Assembly (NCBI GenBank): GCA_004335835.1
Contig: RWJK01001577.1
Coordinates: 70,909-134,908, forward strand
Direction: 5' to 3'
Source of the DNA: Scenedesmus sp. ARA3
Lineage: Eukaryota > Chlorophyta > Chlorophyceae > Sphaeropleales > Scenedesmaceae
DNA: 64,000 nucleotides
Shown here: positions 49,039 to 60,560 of the stretch, piece by piece
Numbering within the stretch: position 1 is the stretch's first letter
Layout: each line of letters begins with the position of its first letter
The notes under the pieces: model-generated
Told to the model about the DNA's origin: nothing
Databases searched by the model: none
The model's input: only the letters and a program-made list of their open reading frames with translations
Translations under genes and position numbers: made by a program

Positions 49039-52000
49039 GGGAAGGGAGAGTGTTGTACATGTATCGGACACGGGTGTGTGTTGTCTTCCTACCGTAATGT
49101 AGTAGGGCAGCATTTTTGGGTTGCATTGAGTTTGACAACATAATACAGCTTTAGTTGGATGGCGGATTTGCTTGTTCAGACTGCTCAGTGTTTCGGGCAG
49201 TGGCTGGCGCAAGGTATGGTGCATGCTGCTGCGGCGCGTGCTGTATTGCTCTGCATCTGATCACCAGTGTTTGGAATGCTGGCTCAGACGCTGGCACCAC
49301 AGTGCTGCATATGTATGGCTGAACAGCGCAACAGCAAGTAGTGAAGGCCAAAGTTTGAGGCCAGCACAGCCTGTGACTGGGGGTTGTTCAGCCTGGGGTG
49401 CAAGGCGGTTGTGACTACCGCCTAGGATGCAACTTGCTGTTGCTGTTAACAGCAACGTTGCTGTTGCTGTTACTGCTGTTGTTCCTGCGGTATTGGCACG
49501 TGTGGACCCGCTAGGGGCGCCCCGGCGTGCGTGCGTATATAGCCGACCTGATTATTGCGGCGATATATGCAAGTGGCCAAGTGCGTCCTGCATTGTGCTT
49601 GGCCTGCGATCTGGCTACGGTTAATGCTTCAGATGAGCAATTGGGAATCTGGGGACAGCTGTCTTACAGCGTAGCTGCTTACTTTGACTGAAGTCCATGT
49701 GACACATGTAATCGGCGAAAGTCTTATAGATGTAGGAAACAGAGTAGTGAAGCTTAGCGGACGGCCACGGAGAACAGCTGGTTGGCATCAGCACTGCTCA
49801 GAACTTTTGAGCATGCCTGCACCACTGAACACTGCCAGCACTGCTGGCAACAGCAATGCAACTTTGATCAGTGCCAGCAATGCTGCCATGTAATGCTCAG
49901 CGTTGCTGAGCTGCTGAGCCAGTTTCATAACATTACATTCGCACATCACAAGCTTGTTTGCGATGTTTCCGTGCACATGCACATGTGCACATATCTTCGC
50001 ATCAGAAATCGCAAGGGCTTAAGCAAGCTTGCAAACAATCTAAATGCTGCGCAGCGGCTGTACCAGCACCGCATGTCCGCACATGCTAGTTGCTTCTAGC
50101 GCAAAGAAAGCACCGGCCTGCACTCAGTGATCACCGCCCGTGCAAGCTGGGATGCTACAGCCCGATGATACATTCGATTATTAACAAGTGCGCCAGCTGT
50201 GGCCGCACCCCCAAATCAACAAAATTATGATTGTTCACTTGTCTGCAACATTTGGTTGGTTTCGCGAAGTATATTGACTGCAGGCGGGGTAAAAAGCTGC
50301 TCCCGCCAAAACACAGTCGACGCTGCAAGGACGCGAATATGCCTGCAACACACCAGCGCAAGTAGCTTTGCGCACCAGCTTAAGCTGCAAGTGCGGCCCT
50401 GCTGTCAGCAGCAGCCTTGAAGTGTGCTCTGCTCTGCATTCGGCCACCTGGCAGCTGCACGTACAGCTGAAATACGCTTCCAGCAACAACTTGTGCTTTA
50501 TGTCAAAGCTGCAGCGCTGCCTGTGCTGGTCGAAAGCCATCTGAAGTATGACGTGGCAGCAGTCATTGGCACCGGTTAGGCTATGCCCGCTGGGCTTCCA
50601 TGCAAGTTTCACTACCTAAGTGCCAGGCTGACTGGAGATGGACATCAGCCGCAGATGCAGCACAAAACACACCTCAAATAAACAGCTGGCATAAATTGGT
50701 CTGCAGTTGGCACACAATCAGTAAAGCATGCAGTAGCGCCACTGATTAGCGCAGTGGCTGAGTACAGCATTGAAGCAGTACTTGCATGCACATGCGTCTA
50801 ATATGGCTTTCCGTCAGGATATTCAGCTGGCACTCCTTGCATTAATGATGTCTAGGGCATATCCCATCAGGTGCTGAAGCAGGCATTCAGTTATCGCCAT
50901 CTGTGGAGGTATGCTGCTGGCCATTTCCCTGCATCACTAGGTGAAAAGGGAGAATCCCCAGCAGGTACTGAAGCAGATGGCAACTCAGCAACTGGGCGGG
51001 AACAGCAGAGCATATGCAGCGTGCACTGTGTTCGAAAGTGACAGGCGTTGCTTCATGTGACGGTACAGATTTGGGCATTCCTTGCATCACTTGGTTGCAA
51101 GGGGCAATACCCAAAGGTACTGCAGCAGGCAGCAACACAGCAGCTGGCAGAACAGAGCAACACTAATGAAGCATGAAGGTGACAGGTGCTGCTGCAAGTG
51201 GAGGTACAGCCTTGGCCATTCCTTGCATCACTTGGTCGCAAGGGGCAATGTCCAAAGGTACTGAAGCAGGCAGCAACACAGCAGCTAGCAGACTATAGCA
51301 ATCAATTACTGCAGGCGACAGTAAAGAGACAGTGTCCTGCAAGCAGCCTGTGAGCATGTGCCTGGTGTTGCCATCAGTGGAGGTATGCTGCTGGCCATTC
51401 CTTACATCACTTGGTGTCAAGGGGCAATCCTCAGCAGGTACTGAAGCAGGCAGTGACGCGGCAACTATGCAGAACAGTAAAACAGCAGGTGTCCCTTGCG
51501 TGCAAAAATGTGTGCGGTGCTGCTGCATGTGGCGGTACACCACTGGGAATTGCTTGCATCACTCAATCGCTATGGGCCCTCGGGTTCAGAAGCAGGCAGC
51601 AACTCCGCAGCTAAGGAGGACAGTGTGGTGTTCTGCTGTGTGGTTCTGCTTTGGATGCCTTGTCACTAGCACTGCTACCGTGTCACTAGCACTGCAGCTG
51701 CTACATGTCACAGTCATTACCATGTCATCACCAGGTGTGACTCGTGATGGGCCTGGCATGAGCAAGAGCCATGCTGTTGTGTCATTTTGCGGCGTGCTAG
51801 ATGAGCTGCTGTTTTCCTGCAGTGCCATCGCCGATCGAGCTGTCAGCGGTTACTGCTGCTCCTGCTGGTCAGACTGCGTTGGACTTATATTCCTGGACAG
51901 GCGCTCAACAGCGTGTACCGATCAAAGCACGATGAGCACTTGTAGACCACAACAAAGCATCCTACGATCGTCGGGCATCAGCAGCTGCACTCTCCCGAGA

Positions 52001-52936
52001 CAGTGCCTTGCCCGGGCTCCAACCATAGCTACATTACGGACCAGGCGAGCTGGGCGCGCTGCACGAGGTGATTGCGCATTCTTTGACACATTCTACAGAG
52101 CAGCTCGTCATCCTCAGAGACGGCAGGCAGGTTACCTTGGTTCTACTGTTCACGCTCAGCAGTACTGCAGCATGCTGGCCCTGGCCCCTGCACAAATCCA
52201 AGCTCTGTTGATGCCAACACTGACATACCCGCAACAACAAGCTTCCTGGGCCACAAACAGACAAGTCATTGGCGCATGCAGCTGCGAACTGCACACGATT
52301 CTCTGCACACGCACAAACCAATGTTTATAATCCCTTCCATGTGTTACAAAGTGCCGACCTGCATCACACGTTGTCGCAACTGACAGGCACACCAGACAAT
52401 GCAACAACTTCAGCAGCAGAGTACCTAACAGATGGCGGTGTCAGTCTGCCTACCACCACCACCAGCAGCAGCAGCAGCGCTGGAAGCAGCTGCCCTTTCC
52501 TGGCGGGCCTGCCTTCCCCACCTGCTGCCGGCAGCCCTTGGTATACACGACTGCAGCAGGCAAGTTACCACAAGAAACAGCTTCGTGACTAGCTTGGTGT
52601 CTTTGATCATATTTTTGTTGCATTGCACACTGTTGATGTCAGCATGCTGGCCAGCGCAGTCTGGTGTGGTTCACCCAGGCAATGTGTACCTTGAGGCCTG
52701 CTTGCATTGCAGCAGACCCAAGCGCACTGCTGGCAGCATCGGTTGGATGCTAGCGGTATCAATGAATGGCAGCAGACATGAACGACCCACTGCTGCCCAG
52801 ACACTGATCTGTGGCATTGTCCAAGATTCAGGTGCCTGTGTGCAGTCCTTCTGCTCTGTGTGACTGTAGTTGTATGATCAAGGGTATACTATTTGTCCTG
52901 TGGTGAGCTTAGCACATGTAGTACAATGCTCTGGAC
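49039..52936. other. Large intergenic region with a degenerate tandem array
   Basis: Probable 3' UTR of the hydrolase, then about 3 kb without supported genes. The tandem array at about 50820-51615 is listed separately. A Ser/Thr-rich frame ending at 52592 was considered as a P450 N-terminal exon (see rejected items). Confidence 0.45.
50820..51615 (+). repeat. Degenerate tandem array, six units of about 140-180 bp
   Basis: A recurring unit contains GGAGGTA, then GGCCATTCCTTGCATCACTTGG, a short spacer, AAGGGGCAAT, and AGGTACTGAAGCAGGCAGCAAC, in that order. The TGCATCACT-type core falls near 50839, 50931, 51083, 51224, 51403 and 51556, so period varies from about 90 to 180. Copies are about 70-85% alike. 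No copy keeps an uninterrupted frame shared with the others on either strand, so it looks non-coding. Confidence 0.8.
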
Positions 52937-54303
52937 ATGCTGCTTGTGTTACTGTGCGCTGCCCTTCTCTTCTCCCACGCCCTACTGGCTGACCCCACTC
53001 TGCGTGCTCTGCCTTCCGCGCAGCTCTCCCACCCAGAGCAGTGGCAGCGAGCAGCACTCGGTAGCCACAGCATGGTGTCAGTGCCCAGCCAGCTAGGCTT
53101 GCCTGCAGCCTACCTGCTGGGCACTGCCGAGCTAGCCAAGGCAGTGCTGGCTGGAGAGGGTGACATCACACTGCAGGGCGTGCAGCGCAACTATGGCTTC
53201 GCGACGCTGGTGGGGCAGCACAGCCTGCTCATGGTGCAGGAGCCGCGGCACAAGGTGGGTGAGGGCTTTGTGCTGCAAAGCAGCTGTACAGGATGTGCAG
53301 GATGTGGAGTGGAGCAGTAAGAAAACCAGCTGGATCAGCGATGCATGCGCTTCACTTCTGTGACCTTAGCCGCCGCAGCTAGGGCAGATATCGTGTGCCT
53401 GTGCAAATGGAACGAGAAGCTCAGCTTGGAACACGGGACACTGCAAGTGCTGCTCGTGCTGTTGTTACTGCTGCTGCTGCTGCGGCTGCTGGCGTCGCTT
53501 CTCTTCAACCATGTGCAGTACCTGCGCAACCTGATCATGCCGGCCTTCAGCCCAGAAGCCATTGAGCGGCTCACGCCCCGCATGGTGGCAGTAGTGTCAC
53601 GCTACCTGGACGCCTGGGCCGCTGCTGGTACGCCAGTGCTGGCCGCGCAGGAGCTCAAAGCACTCACGTTTGACTTCATCTATGCGGTGAGGCGCTGCGC
53701 TGCTGCTGCTGCTGCTGCTGCTGCCTGGAAGTGCCTGTGCTGCTGGCTGCTAGTGAGTTTGTGCCTTGAGCACATGTCATGCCACATGGTGTGTAAGCGG
53801 CTGATATGCAGCACTACACTTTCGGCAGCTGCTGACTTGTGTTGCCTTTTGTTACTCCACAGGTATCACACTGTTTCAACATAGCCGCCTCTCTGCCTGT
53901 CTGCCAACTGCCTGCTTGCCTGCCTGCACTGCTGCTGGCCTCACAGGTCATCCTGGGGCGCGACTATGAACAGCAGCAGCTGCAGCACATGCGGCAGCTG
54001 TATGGCACATGGGCTGCTGGCTTGCAGGACTGGCCCTTCCTGCAGCTGCCCTTCACACGCTTTGGCAAGGCCATGGCTGCAAGGGAGCAGCTCATGGAGC
54101 TGTTCAAGGCAGCCATTGCTGAGATGCGGGCGCTGCTGCAGCAGGGCCAGGAGGTGCCTGGCATACTGGCGAGCCTGGTCAGCGCAGTGGATGAAGAGGG
54201 CAACAGGTGAGCAGGAGCAGGCTGGTTGTGGCTGCATGTGACAGCTACGGGCTGTAGCTGACTTCTGCACGATTTGGTGGTGTATCTGATGAGTGCGTCT
54301 TTT

Positions 54304-54335
<32 letters not shown>

Positions 54336-56103
54336 CATCCAACAGGTGACGGCTGCGATACTGAGCGTCATCAACTTGCTATGTTACCCTCATCGCCTTG
54401 TGTTATGTGCTGCAGGCTGAGCGAGGTGGAGCTGTGCGACAACCTGATGCTGCTGATACTGGCAGGGCATGATACAAGCAGGTGCGATGTGTGTATTGTG
54501 CTGCACAGGGCACAACCTGGGACAGACATATGCTGGTGTATGTTGTCCATGTGGTGCTGCTTGTTTTAGGCAGGAGTCTCGAAAACGTGCACTCGCCGGC
54601 TTTTGTTGTAGGCTACAGCTGTTGTCTTGAAGCGTGCTAGTTGCAGCCTTGTCATATGCATGCACTTGGCAGCAGCACGGCTCATCAGAGCCGGAGGCAG
54701 AAGGCTGTTGGTGCTGTGTGTCCCGGCTAATGCTGTACCACCTTGCGGCACTGCGCCGCTACTGCATGCAGCGTGACGCTCACCAACATCCTTGCCAACC
54801 TGCACAACCACCCGGCAGCAATGCAGCAGCTGCGGCAGGAGCAGCAGGCGCTGCTGGCTCGGCACGGCAGCCAGCTGAGCACTGGCGTGTTGCGGGAGAT
54901 GCCGTATGCGGAGGCAGTCATACGGGAAACGCTGCGGCTGCGCAAGTGAGCTGTTTGAAATGCTACAGTTCGCTGCCATGCAATGGCTTGGCTCAAATTG
55001 TTGAATCAAGTGGACTTGGCACTATGCAGGTCGGCTGCATGCTGCAATGCAAGCCTGGCACCTCGGTCTGTCAGCCAGTGAGTGAGCGTGCGTGTGTCCT
55101 GCGTGCTGCTGCAGCGTCATCCCTGGGCTGCACCGCGTGGCAGCACGGGACATTGAGCTGGGCGGCTACGCAGTGCCAGCTGGCACGATGCTGTACTCGC
55201 CGCTGCACCTGCTGAACAAGTCAGACCCGCGCTGGGCGGGTGACGATGTAGAGGCCTTCAGGTGGGGCTGTCGCTGTGGTAAAATCAGCAGTGGAGTGCT
55301 GTGCTGCAGTGTGCAGCAGTGTGCGCCAGTAGCATCTATGCCAGCGCAGGGTTGATGATTGATATTTGTCTCGATATCGGTGCAAGCGGCTGCTTCTACG
55401 CACTGTGTCCTGGGATCGCTCTGTCACTCGGAAACGCTCGAGGTGGCTGCACTGCCTGCCTGCTCTGCTGCCAGGCCTGAGCGCATGATGACAGCTGAGG
55501 GCCAGAAGGGGGGCTGGCAGCTGTCGTTTGGGCATGGACCAAGGTGAGCAGACCGTGATAGGCAGGTGAAGGGCAGCTTTGTTTGTCTTGCTGCTTGATC
55601 TGTGCCTGTGGCCTCTAGAGGGAGCAGCAGCGATCATGGCAGCTGTGTGCTGGTGCAGCTGCACAGCCTGTGTCGATCTGGGATCCACCAGTTTCACGGC
55701 GGTGGCTTGCTAGCAGCATGCAGCATGCAGCCACCTTGCTGTGTATGAGCTTTGCTGAATGCCTGCTGCCGCACTGCTGGCGCAGTTGTTCAGACTAGCC
55801 GCAAGTATTGTGCTGGGTACCTGATGGCCATAGCAGAGATGCATCCCAGCTTTGTGCGGAGTGTGCTGTTCAGCCGACATGAGGCACCCTTCTGCCCCTT
55901 GCACTGCACAACGCAGGTTTTGTGCGGGCTACCTGGTGGCAATGGCTGAGATGAAGGTGCTGCTGGCGCTGCTGGCACGGGGGTACGACTTTGAGTGCGA
56001 CACAGACACGCAGTGGGTGCAGCAGGTGGGGCAGGTGCCTGCCAACCACCTGCCGATGACAGTCACACGCAGGAGAGATGCAGCGGCAGCTACGTGCGTG
56101 TGA
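52937..56103 (+). CDS. Cytochrome P450
   Basis: Exons 52937-53254, 53519-53686, 53947-54206, 54416-54481, 54772-54945, 55115-55261, 55475-55543 and 55917-56103 give about 462 residues in phase. The start gives a membrane anchor (MLLVLLCAALLFSHALL). Landmarks are the C-helix region HKYLRNLIMPAFSPEAIERL, the I-helix LILAGHDTSS, the K-helix ExxR (ETLR, residues 323-326), PERMM, and the heme loop FGHGPRFCAG with the heme-ligand Cys at about 403. The loop pattern and PAFSPEA resemble CYP85-clan/CYP120-like enzymes that oxidise terpenoid or sterol-like substrates. The substrate cannot be read from sequence. A degenerate second copy of the heme-loop exon lies in the last intron (55797-55850), and a SINE-like fragment sits at the stop codon. 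The length is slightly short because the Pro-rich hinge after the anchor is weak, so a different first exon is possible. Confidence 0.87.
55797..55966 (+). repeat. Duplicated start of the P450 heme-loop exon
   Basis: The real last exon starts RFCAGYLVAMAEMKV (55917). About 112 bases upstream, 55797-55842 reads SRKYCAGYLMAIAEMHP in an otherwise intronic stretch. The heme Cys is kept in the copy, but its acceptor gives two extra residues and the frame then diverges. Confidence 0.85.
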
Positions 56104-56155
56104 CTACCCAGTAGGATTTCGTCCCCCCTGGTAACAAAAAAAAATACGTGCGTGT
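56091..56155 (+). mobile_element. 5'-truncated SINE-like element, copy 2, at the P450 stop codon
   Basis: The 43-bp piece at 56102-56144 matches the 3' end of copy 1 (CAGTAGGAT..CGTCCCCCCTGGTAAC plus A9). It is flanked by the perfect 11-base direct repeat TACGTGCGTGT at 56091-56101 and 56145-56155. The first direct repeat overlaps the last P450 codons, and the TGA stop is completed by the element's first two bases. Confidence 0.88.
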
Positions 56156-56965
56156 CCTTTCCCTGATAGGCGCTGTGTGGCAGGGTTGCTGGCGTAATTT
56201 GGGCCAGTGCAGGGGTTCCTGGCACGTTTTGTTCATCTGGCTGGAGAAGCACAGGGCGTGCCATAATTCGGTTCGCAGCACGTTCATCACATGTGGCCAT
56301 GTCAATTGTGGGTCCAGCGCACGGCGGTGTATAGCTGGACTGGACATGTCACCAGCTGCGGGCTCTCAGCCTGCCAATGCTGGCTGGTGCCCCGCGCCTG
56401 ACTTGCATTGGTTTGTCCATTGTTCCAAAAAAGAATATAAAATGCAGTGCCCCACGTGGGTGGATGGTGCAGTGCACATGCGCATATGCACTACAGCTGC
56501 ATATCATAAGATGATGATGATCGGGCACACTCATGACACGTACCTATGAGGTAATTGAGGACTGTGCGTGACGTTTGCTCACAACAGTGCATCGGGTATT
56601 CTAGGCGCACCAGCAGGCTTGGACGTATGTCGCCGCGATGTGTGTCCAACCTTGGATGTGTCCAATGTCAAAACCCACCTACGTTGCACACTCGTGAGAG
56701 GACGACATTCCCGCAGTGGTCACCGGCTGTAACTCCAAGAGTTAATGCAGAGTTGTTGCCGGTCACGCGGTTGTTGCCCGTGCAACTGTAGCAGCCCGTG
56801 CATCAGTTTGGTGCCGCGGCTCGCGAGTCATGCAAGCGTGCACAGGCCACAAAAGAATGAACGGGACATATCTAAGGTCCAGTTCTCTGCAGCTCAATGT
56901 GCATGTACGGCAGTCGAGGAGCGTTTCCTGCCGCAGCACTTCTGCCTCGTCTTCCTCCTCCTCCT

Positions 56966-56996
<31 letters not shown>

Positions 56997-57170
56997 GAGG
57001 CAAAGGCTGCAGCCTGCGGCAACACCAGGATGGTTTGGATTTCACACAGAAAACTGCGGCGAAAATGTGTTCAAGCATGAGGTGTTAGCACTTGCAGCGT
57101 ATGATCTTGACTCTGGTTGTAACAGGCCTAGTGACCTGCTACTGGATAATGGGATTGGGGAACGATGTGC

Positions 57171-57188
57171 ATTATATATATATATATA
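57171..57188. repeat. (TA)n microsatellite at the edge of the assembly gap
   Basis: A TA run of at least nine units ends at the N stretch, a likely reason for the gap. Confidence 0.9.
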
Positions 57189-57238
57189 NNNNNNNNNNNN
57201 NNNNNNNNNNNNNNNNNNNNNNNNNNNNNNNNNNNNNN
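57189..57238. other. Assembly gap (50 N)
   Basis: Fifty N characters. The true length is unknown if 50 is a placeholder. Confidence 0.99.
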
Positions 57239-57370
57239 GGGCACCTCCTGTATAGGGTGTTGTGACGTGTTCTGCTGGTGAGGCACTGCCTCCCGCTCCC
57301 GGCAATTGGGCTTGCTCAATTGTGCTGTGGTAGCGAACCAGTAGGATTCCGTCCCCCCTGATAACAAAAA
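57239..57370 (+). mobile_element. SINE-like element, copy 3, 5' end lost in the gap
   Basis: About 130 bases begin GGGCACCTCCTGTATAGGG and end CCCCCCTGATAACAAAAA. They match 14754-14890 of copy 1 with scattered substitutions. The A tail is short (five A). A target-site duplication cannot be tested because the 5' flank is N. Confidence 0.85.
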
Positions 57371-58346
57371 TAGAACATTCTGGCGTTTGAGGTGTGGCTT
57401 TAGTGCTAGGTGAGGAGGGTGTGTAGAGCAAGGGGACAGCTTGGACAGCTTGGTGACATTGGACAGGGAATGACGCGCTGTGATGTGCAATTGGAACTGA
57501 TTTGCTGTGCCCGCTCCAGGTCCACAGCGGTGTTTGGAGCGCTTAGCACGCTGTTTGCTCGTGCTCTGTCATGTTTGTATGCTGCTGATAGTTTTGAGCG
57601 CTCTCTTGTTGCTGCTGCACTCCGCTGCGCCACAGGGGTGAAGAGGATTCCTTATGGTCCCACAAGCGCCGTGCAAGCGCCCTTTCAGCAGACATCAGCT
57701 CAGTAGACAGTTTCATTCAAGCGAAATGAGTGGAGGAAGCGGCAGCAGCAGCAGCCGTGGTATGCTGGGTTCATGGCTGTGCCAGTGCCAGCATAGTCAA
57801 GTGCGTGATGCTAGGTATCATGGTGGAAGAGTCACATCATCATGTGACACTAATGTTACAGCGTGGTCACTCACATATATATAGCGACACACTGCGCACG
57901 CGGACAGCTGATTGATGAACGAAGTGTAACAACACAATGCATGATCAAGTTGTGGCACCCGTAATGACTCAATGCCCTCTCTTTAGCAAAAGCAGCCTTT
58001 CACTTGGAGAAAAAAACTTGGGACTGCTGGTCGCATTGCCGTCACCACTGCAAAGTAAACCACAACGCAGAGTTGTGTAGGCTGCAGCACCCAGAACAAG
58101 CGATACTCTGCGGCAGATTCTGCCGTGACAGCCCTGCACCCCACACCATGCAGATCACCAGCACCGGCTGCCTGCTGCCACCAACCCACCAGCACACACT
58201 CAGCATGCCACCATCACACTCTCAACCCGGTTGGGCCAATACTGTACTGCTTGCAACTGCTGCCATCGATGGCAGACACTCGCCATGCAACAAAGAAACG
58301 CTCACCCTCACCCACTGCTACTGCACAGTAACGACGCAGTAAGGGT

Positions 58347-58885
58347 TCAAGCAGATGCCTGCAGCACTGCCCGGCTGCCGACCGCTGCAGCCGCCCGCTG
58401 CCCTTCCTGCTCTCGCAGCATTGCCTCAGCGGCACGCCTGCCTGGCCTCAGCCATAGCCAACCAAGCAATGTCTTGCTGGTGACCTGCAGCAGCTGCTTG
58501 CTGTCAGCAACCAGAACACACTCGCCAAAATGGTGCCGCATGCATGTTTGCATGCTGTAACAAAGTCTTGCTGTTGCGCACAAGCGCACTGGCACACTCA
58601 GAGTGTCTCAAGCATTCGCCTGCACCACTGCCCGGCTGCCGCCTGCAGCAGCAGCCCCCGCCCCTCCCTGCTCCTGCAACAGTGCCTCGGCTGCCCTCCT
58701 GCCTGACCTCAGCGCAGCATCGAATGTGGCACTGTCCCTGTGGTCCCCTGCTACGTACAGCCCAGCACCCACCCAACCCTCATCTACTACCGCACTGCTG
58801 CCATCGCCTGGGACACTCTCGCCATGCGACAAACCTCACCCTCACACAATACACCACTAGTCGGGTACTGCCTCTCACACGAGCC
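58347..58885 (-). repeat. Two extra tandem copies of the oxidoreductase 3' exon end
   Basis: The true C-terminal coding block (ending at stop 58886-58888) recurs downstream with stops at 58608-58610 and 58347-58349, periods of 278 and 261. Copy 2 keeps the whole GAGLYVAGDHRDSATFDAAL block in frame to a stop. Copy 3 keeps GRRAAEA to the stop. The intervening sequence is duplicated too (ATGGCGAG and GATGGCAGCAGT cores). Confidence 0.9.
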
Positions 58886-60528
58886 TCACGCGGATGCCTG
58901 TACCACTGCCCGGCTGCCACCAGCAGCAGCCCCCGCCCCTCCCTGCTCCTGCAGTAGAGCCTCAGCAGCCCTCCTGCCTGACCTCAGCGCAGCATCAAAT
59001 GTGGCACTGTCCCTATGGTCACCAGCCACATACAGCCCAGCCCCTAGTGCCACTGGCCTGCTGAAGTTAGTGGGAGGATTTTGGTTGGGCTGTGCAAAGG
59101 GGATGCGGTAGGTGCGCAGGTGGCTCCAGGTAGAGACCTGCTGCTGGCCAAACCATGCTGACAGCTCCTGCTTGACTGCATCGATCAGCTGCTGCTCGGA
59201 GAGGTCTGGCTGCGTGCCGATGGTGGAGACTGACACCAGTGCCTGCAGGAGATGCAGCCCAGGGTGCAGGTCAGGGCAAGGTTTGCGCGTCAATGTCAGC
59301 AGCGTGTTGCCAGTCAAGCGACGCTGATACTACAGAAGGTGGCAAGCGCGTGAGCACAAGCAGCACATGCAAAGTCCGATGTATGATCTACAAATCACTG
59401 CTTTTTTCTGAGAAGCAGCAGTGGTCCACAAGGCTGCTGCCGTAGTGTTGCAAAATTCATCGAAGGACAATGCCACAAAATAAAAAGTTCCATTGGCACT
59501 CAATCCCCGCACCTGGCCCGGTGGCGTTTACCTTTGCGCCATGGATGGTAAGTAGCAGTTGTCAGCCAGGCTGCTGACACAGCATGCCACAAAATGAAAC
59601 AAGTGACAAACCACGTGACACGGCACTCCAATCCCGCACCTACAGACCTCTCTCACCTGCCCTGCTGGCGCGTAGCTCGGAGCCACAGTGGATGGGAAGC
59701 AGCAGTTGTTGACCAGGCCGCTGACACAGCATGCCACATAACAATAGAAGTGACAAAATAACACGTTAAAAACGACAGCAGCAGGCCTCACCTGCCCTGC
59801 TGGCGCGTAGCTTGGTGCCACCGTGGATGGGAAGCAGCAGTTGTTGACCAGGCCGCTGCCGGTACCATTGAGGTACAGAACGTTGTCTGGTGACGGCGGC
59901 TGGGGTGCCTTGAAGTACAGGTTGCATGTGCCCACGCCAGCCTCCGTCTTGGAGGGAGCAGCCTGTTTGTTTGCATAAGATACGTAGCAGCAGAGCAGCG
60001 GGAACGGATTAATGCCAGATGCAGGGAACAAGCACAAGCTGCTTGCAGCTGTAGATGCCTGGAAGCGACGGATGGAATGAATGATTTAATGAATGAGCTA
60101 CGCGTCGTGTAGCGACGGGTTGTGTCTAGTGCCTACGATCCTGGAGCTTGTGTATGCAAGCTGCAAGTCGTTGGACCGGATACACACAGAACAGAGAGGA
60201 ACAGGCAGCTATGCACGACATCTCCAGCCAGCTGCCTCCCATGCTTAGGCTCGTAGCCAGATGTACTACAAGCACTCAACACAGCCGACAGCAGCACTGC
60301 AATGCACCCCACTCACATCGAGTGCCCCTCCCAGCAGCCGTGCTGCTTCAGGCCCTTCAACCGCCACCACCACGCCCTTGGAGGCTGTGATGCTGCTGCC
60401 ATCAGCCAGCTGCACGCGCGCAGGGCTGCCGCCAGCTGCACCAAACACCTGCTGCACGCGCACATCTGCGCAGAGGTAGTGGGCAGGCAGGGCGGCCAGC
60501 GGGCAGGCAGGCAGGCAAGCAAGGAATA

Positions 60529-60560
<32 letters not shown>

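Larger units (their letters stand above)
56104..58346. other. Intergenic region with gap and repeats
   Basis: Contains the truncated SINE-like piece, a TA microsatellite, the 50-N gap and SINE-like copy 3. No supported gene. Short frames over 56745-57255 are Ser-rich from AGC repeats and run into the gap. Confidence 0.45.

Noticed and set aside
51332..52330. 332-codon plus-strand open frame
   Set aside because: It runs through the degenerate tandem array, has erratic Cys-rich composition, no domain pattern and no splice-consistent partners; probably chance.
52269..52592. Ser/Thr-rich frame as first exon of the P450
   Set aside because: It has no ATG (starts TTG), no good donor in phase with 52937 or 53025, and no hinge motif. 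The 52937 start gives a proper membrane anchor.
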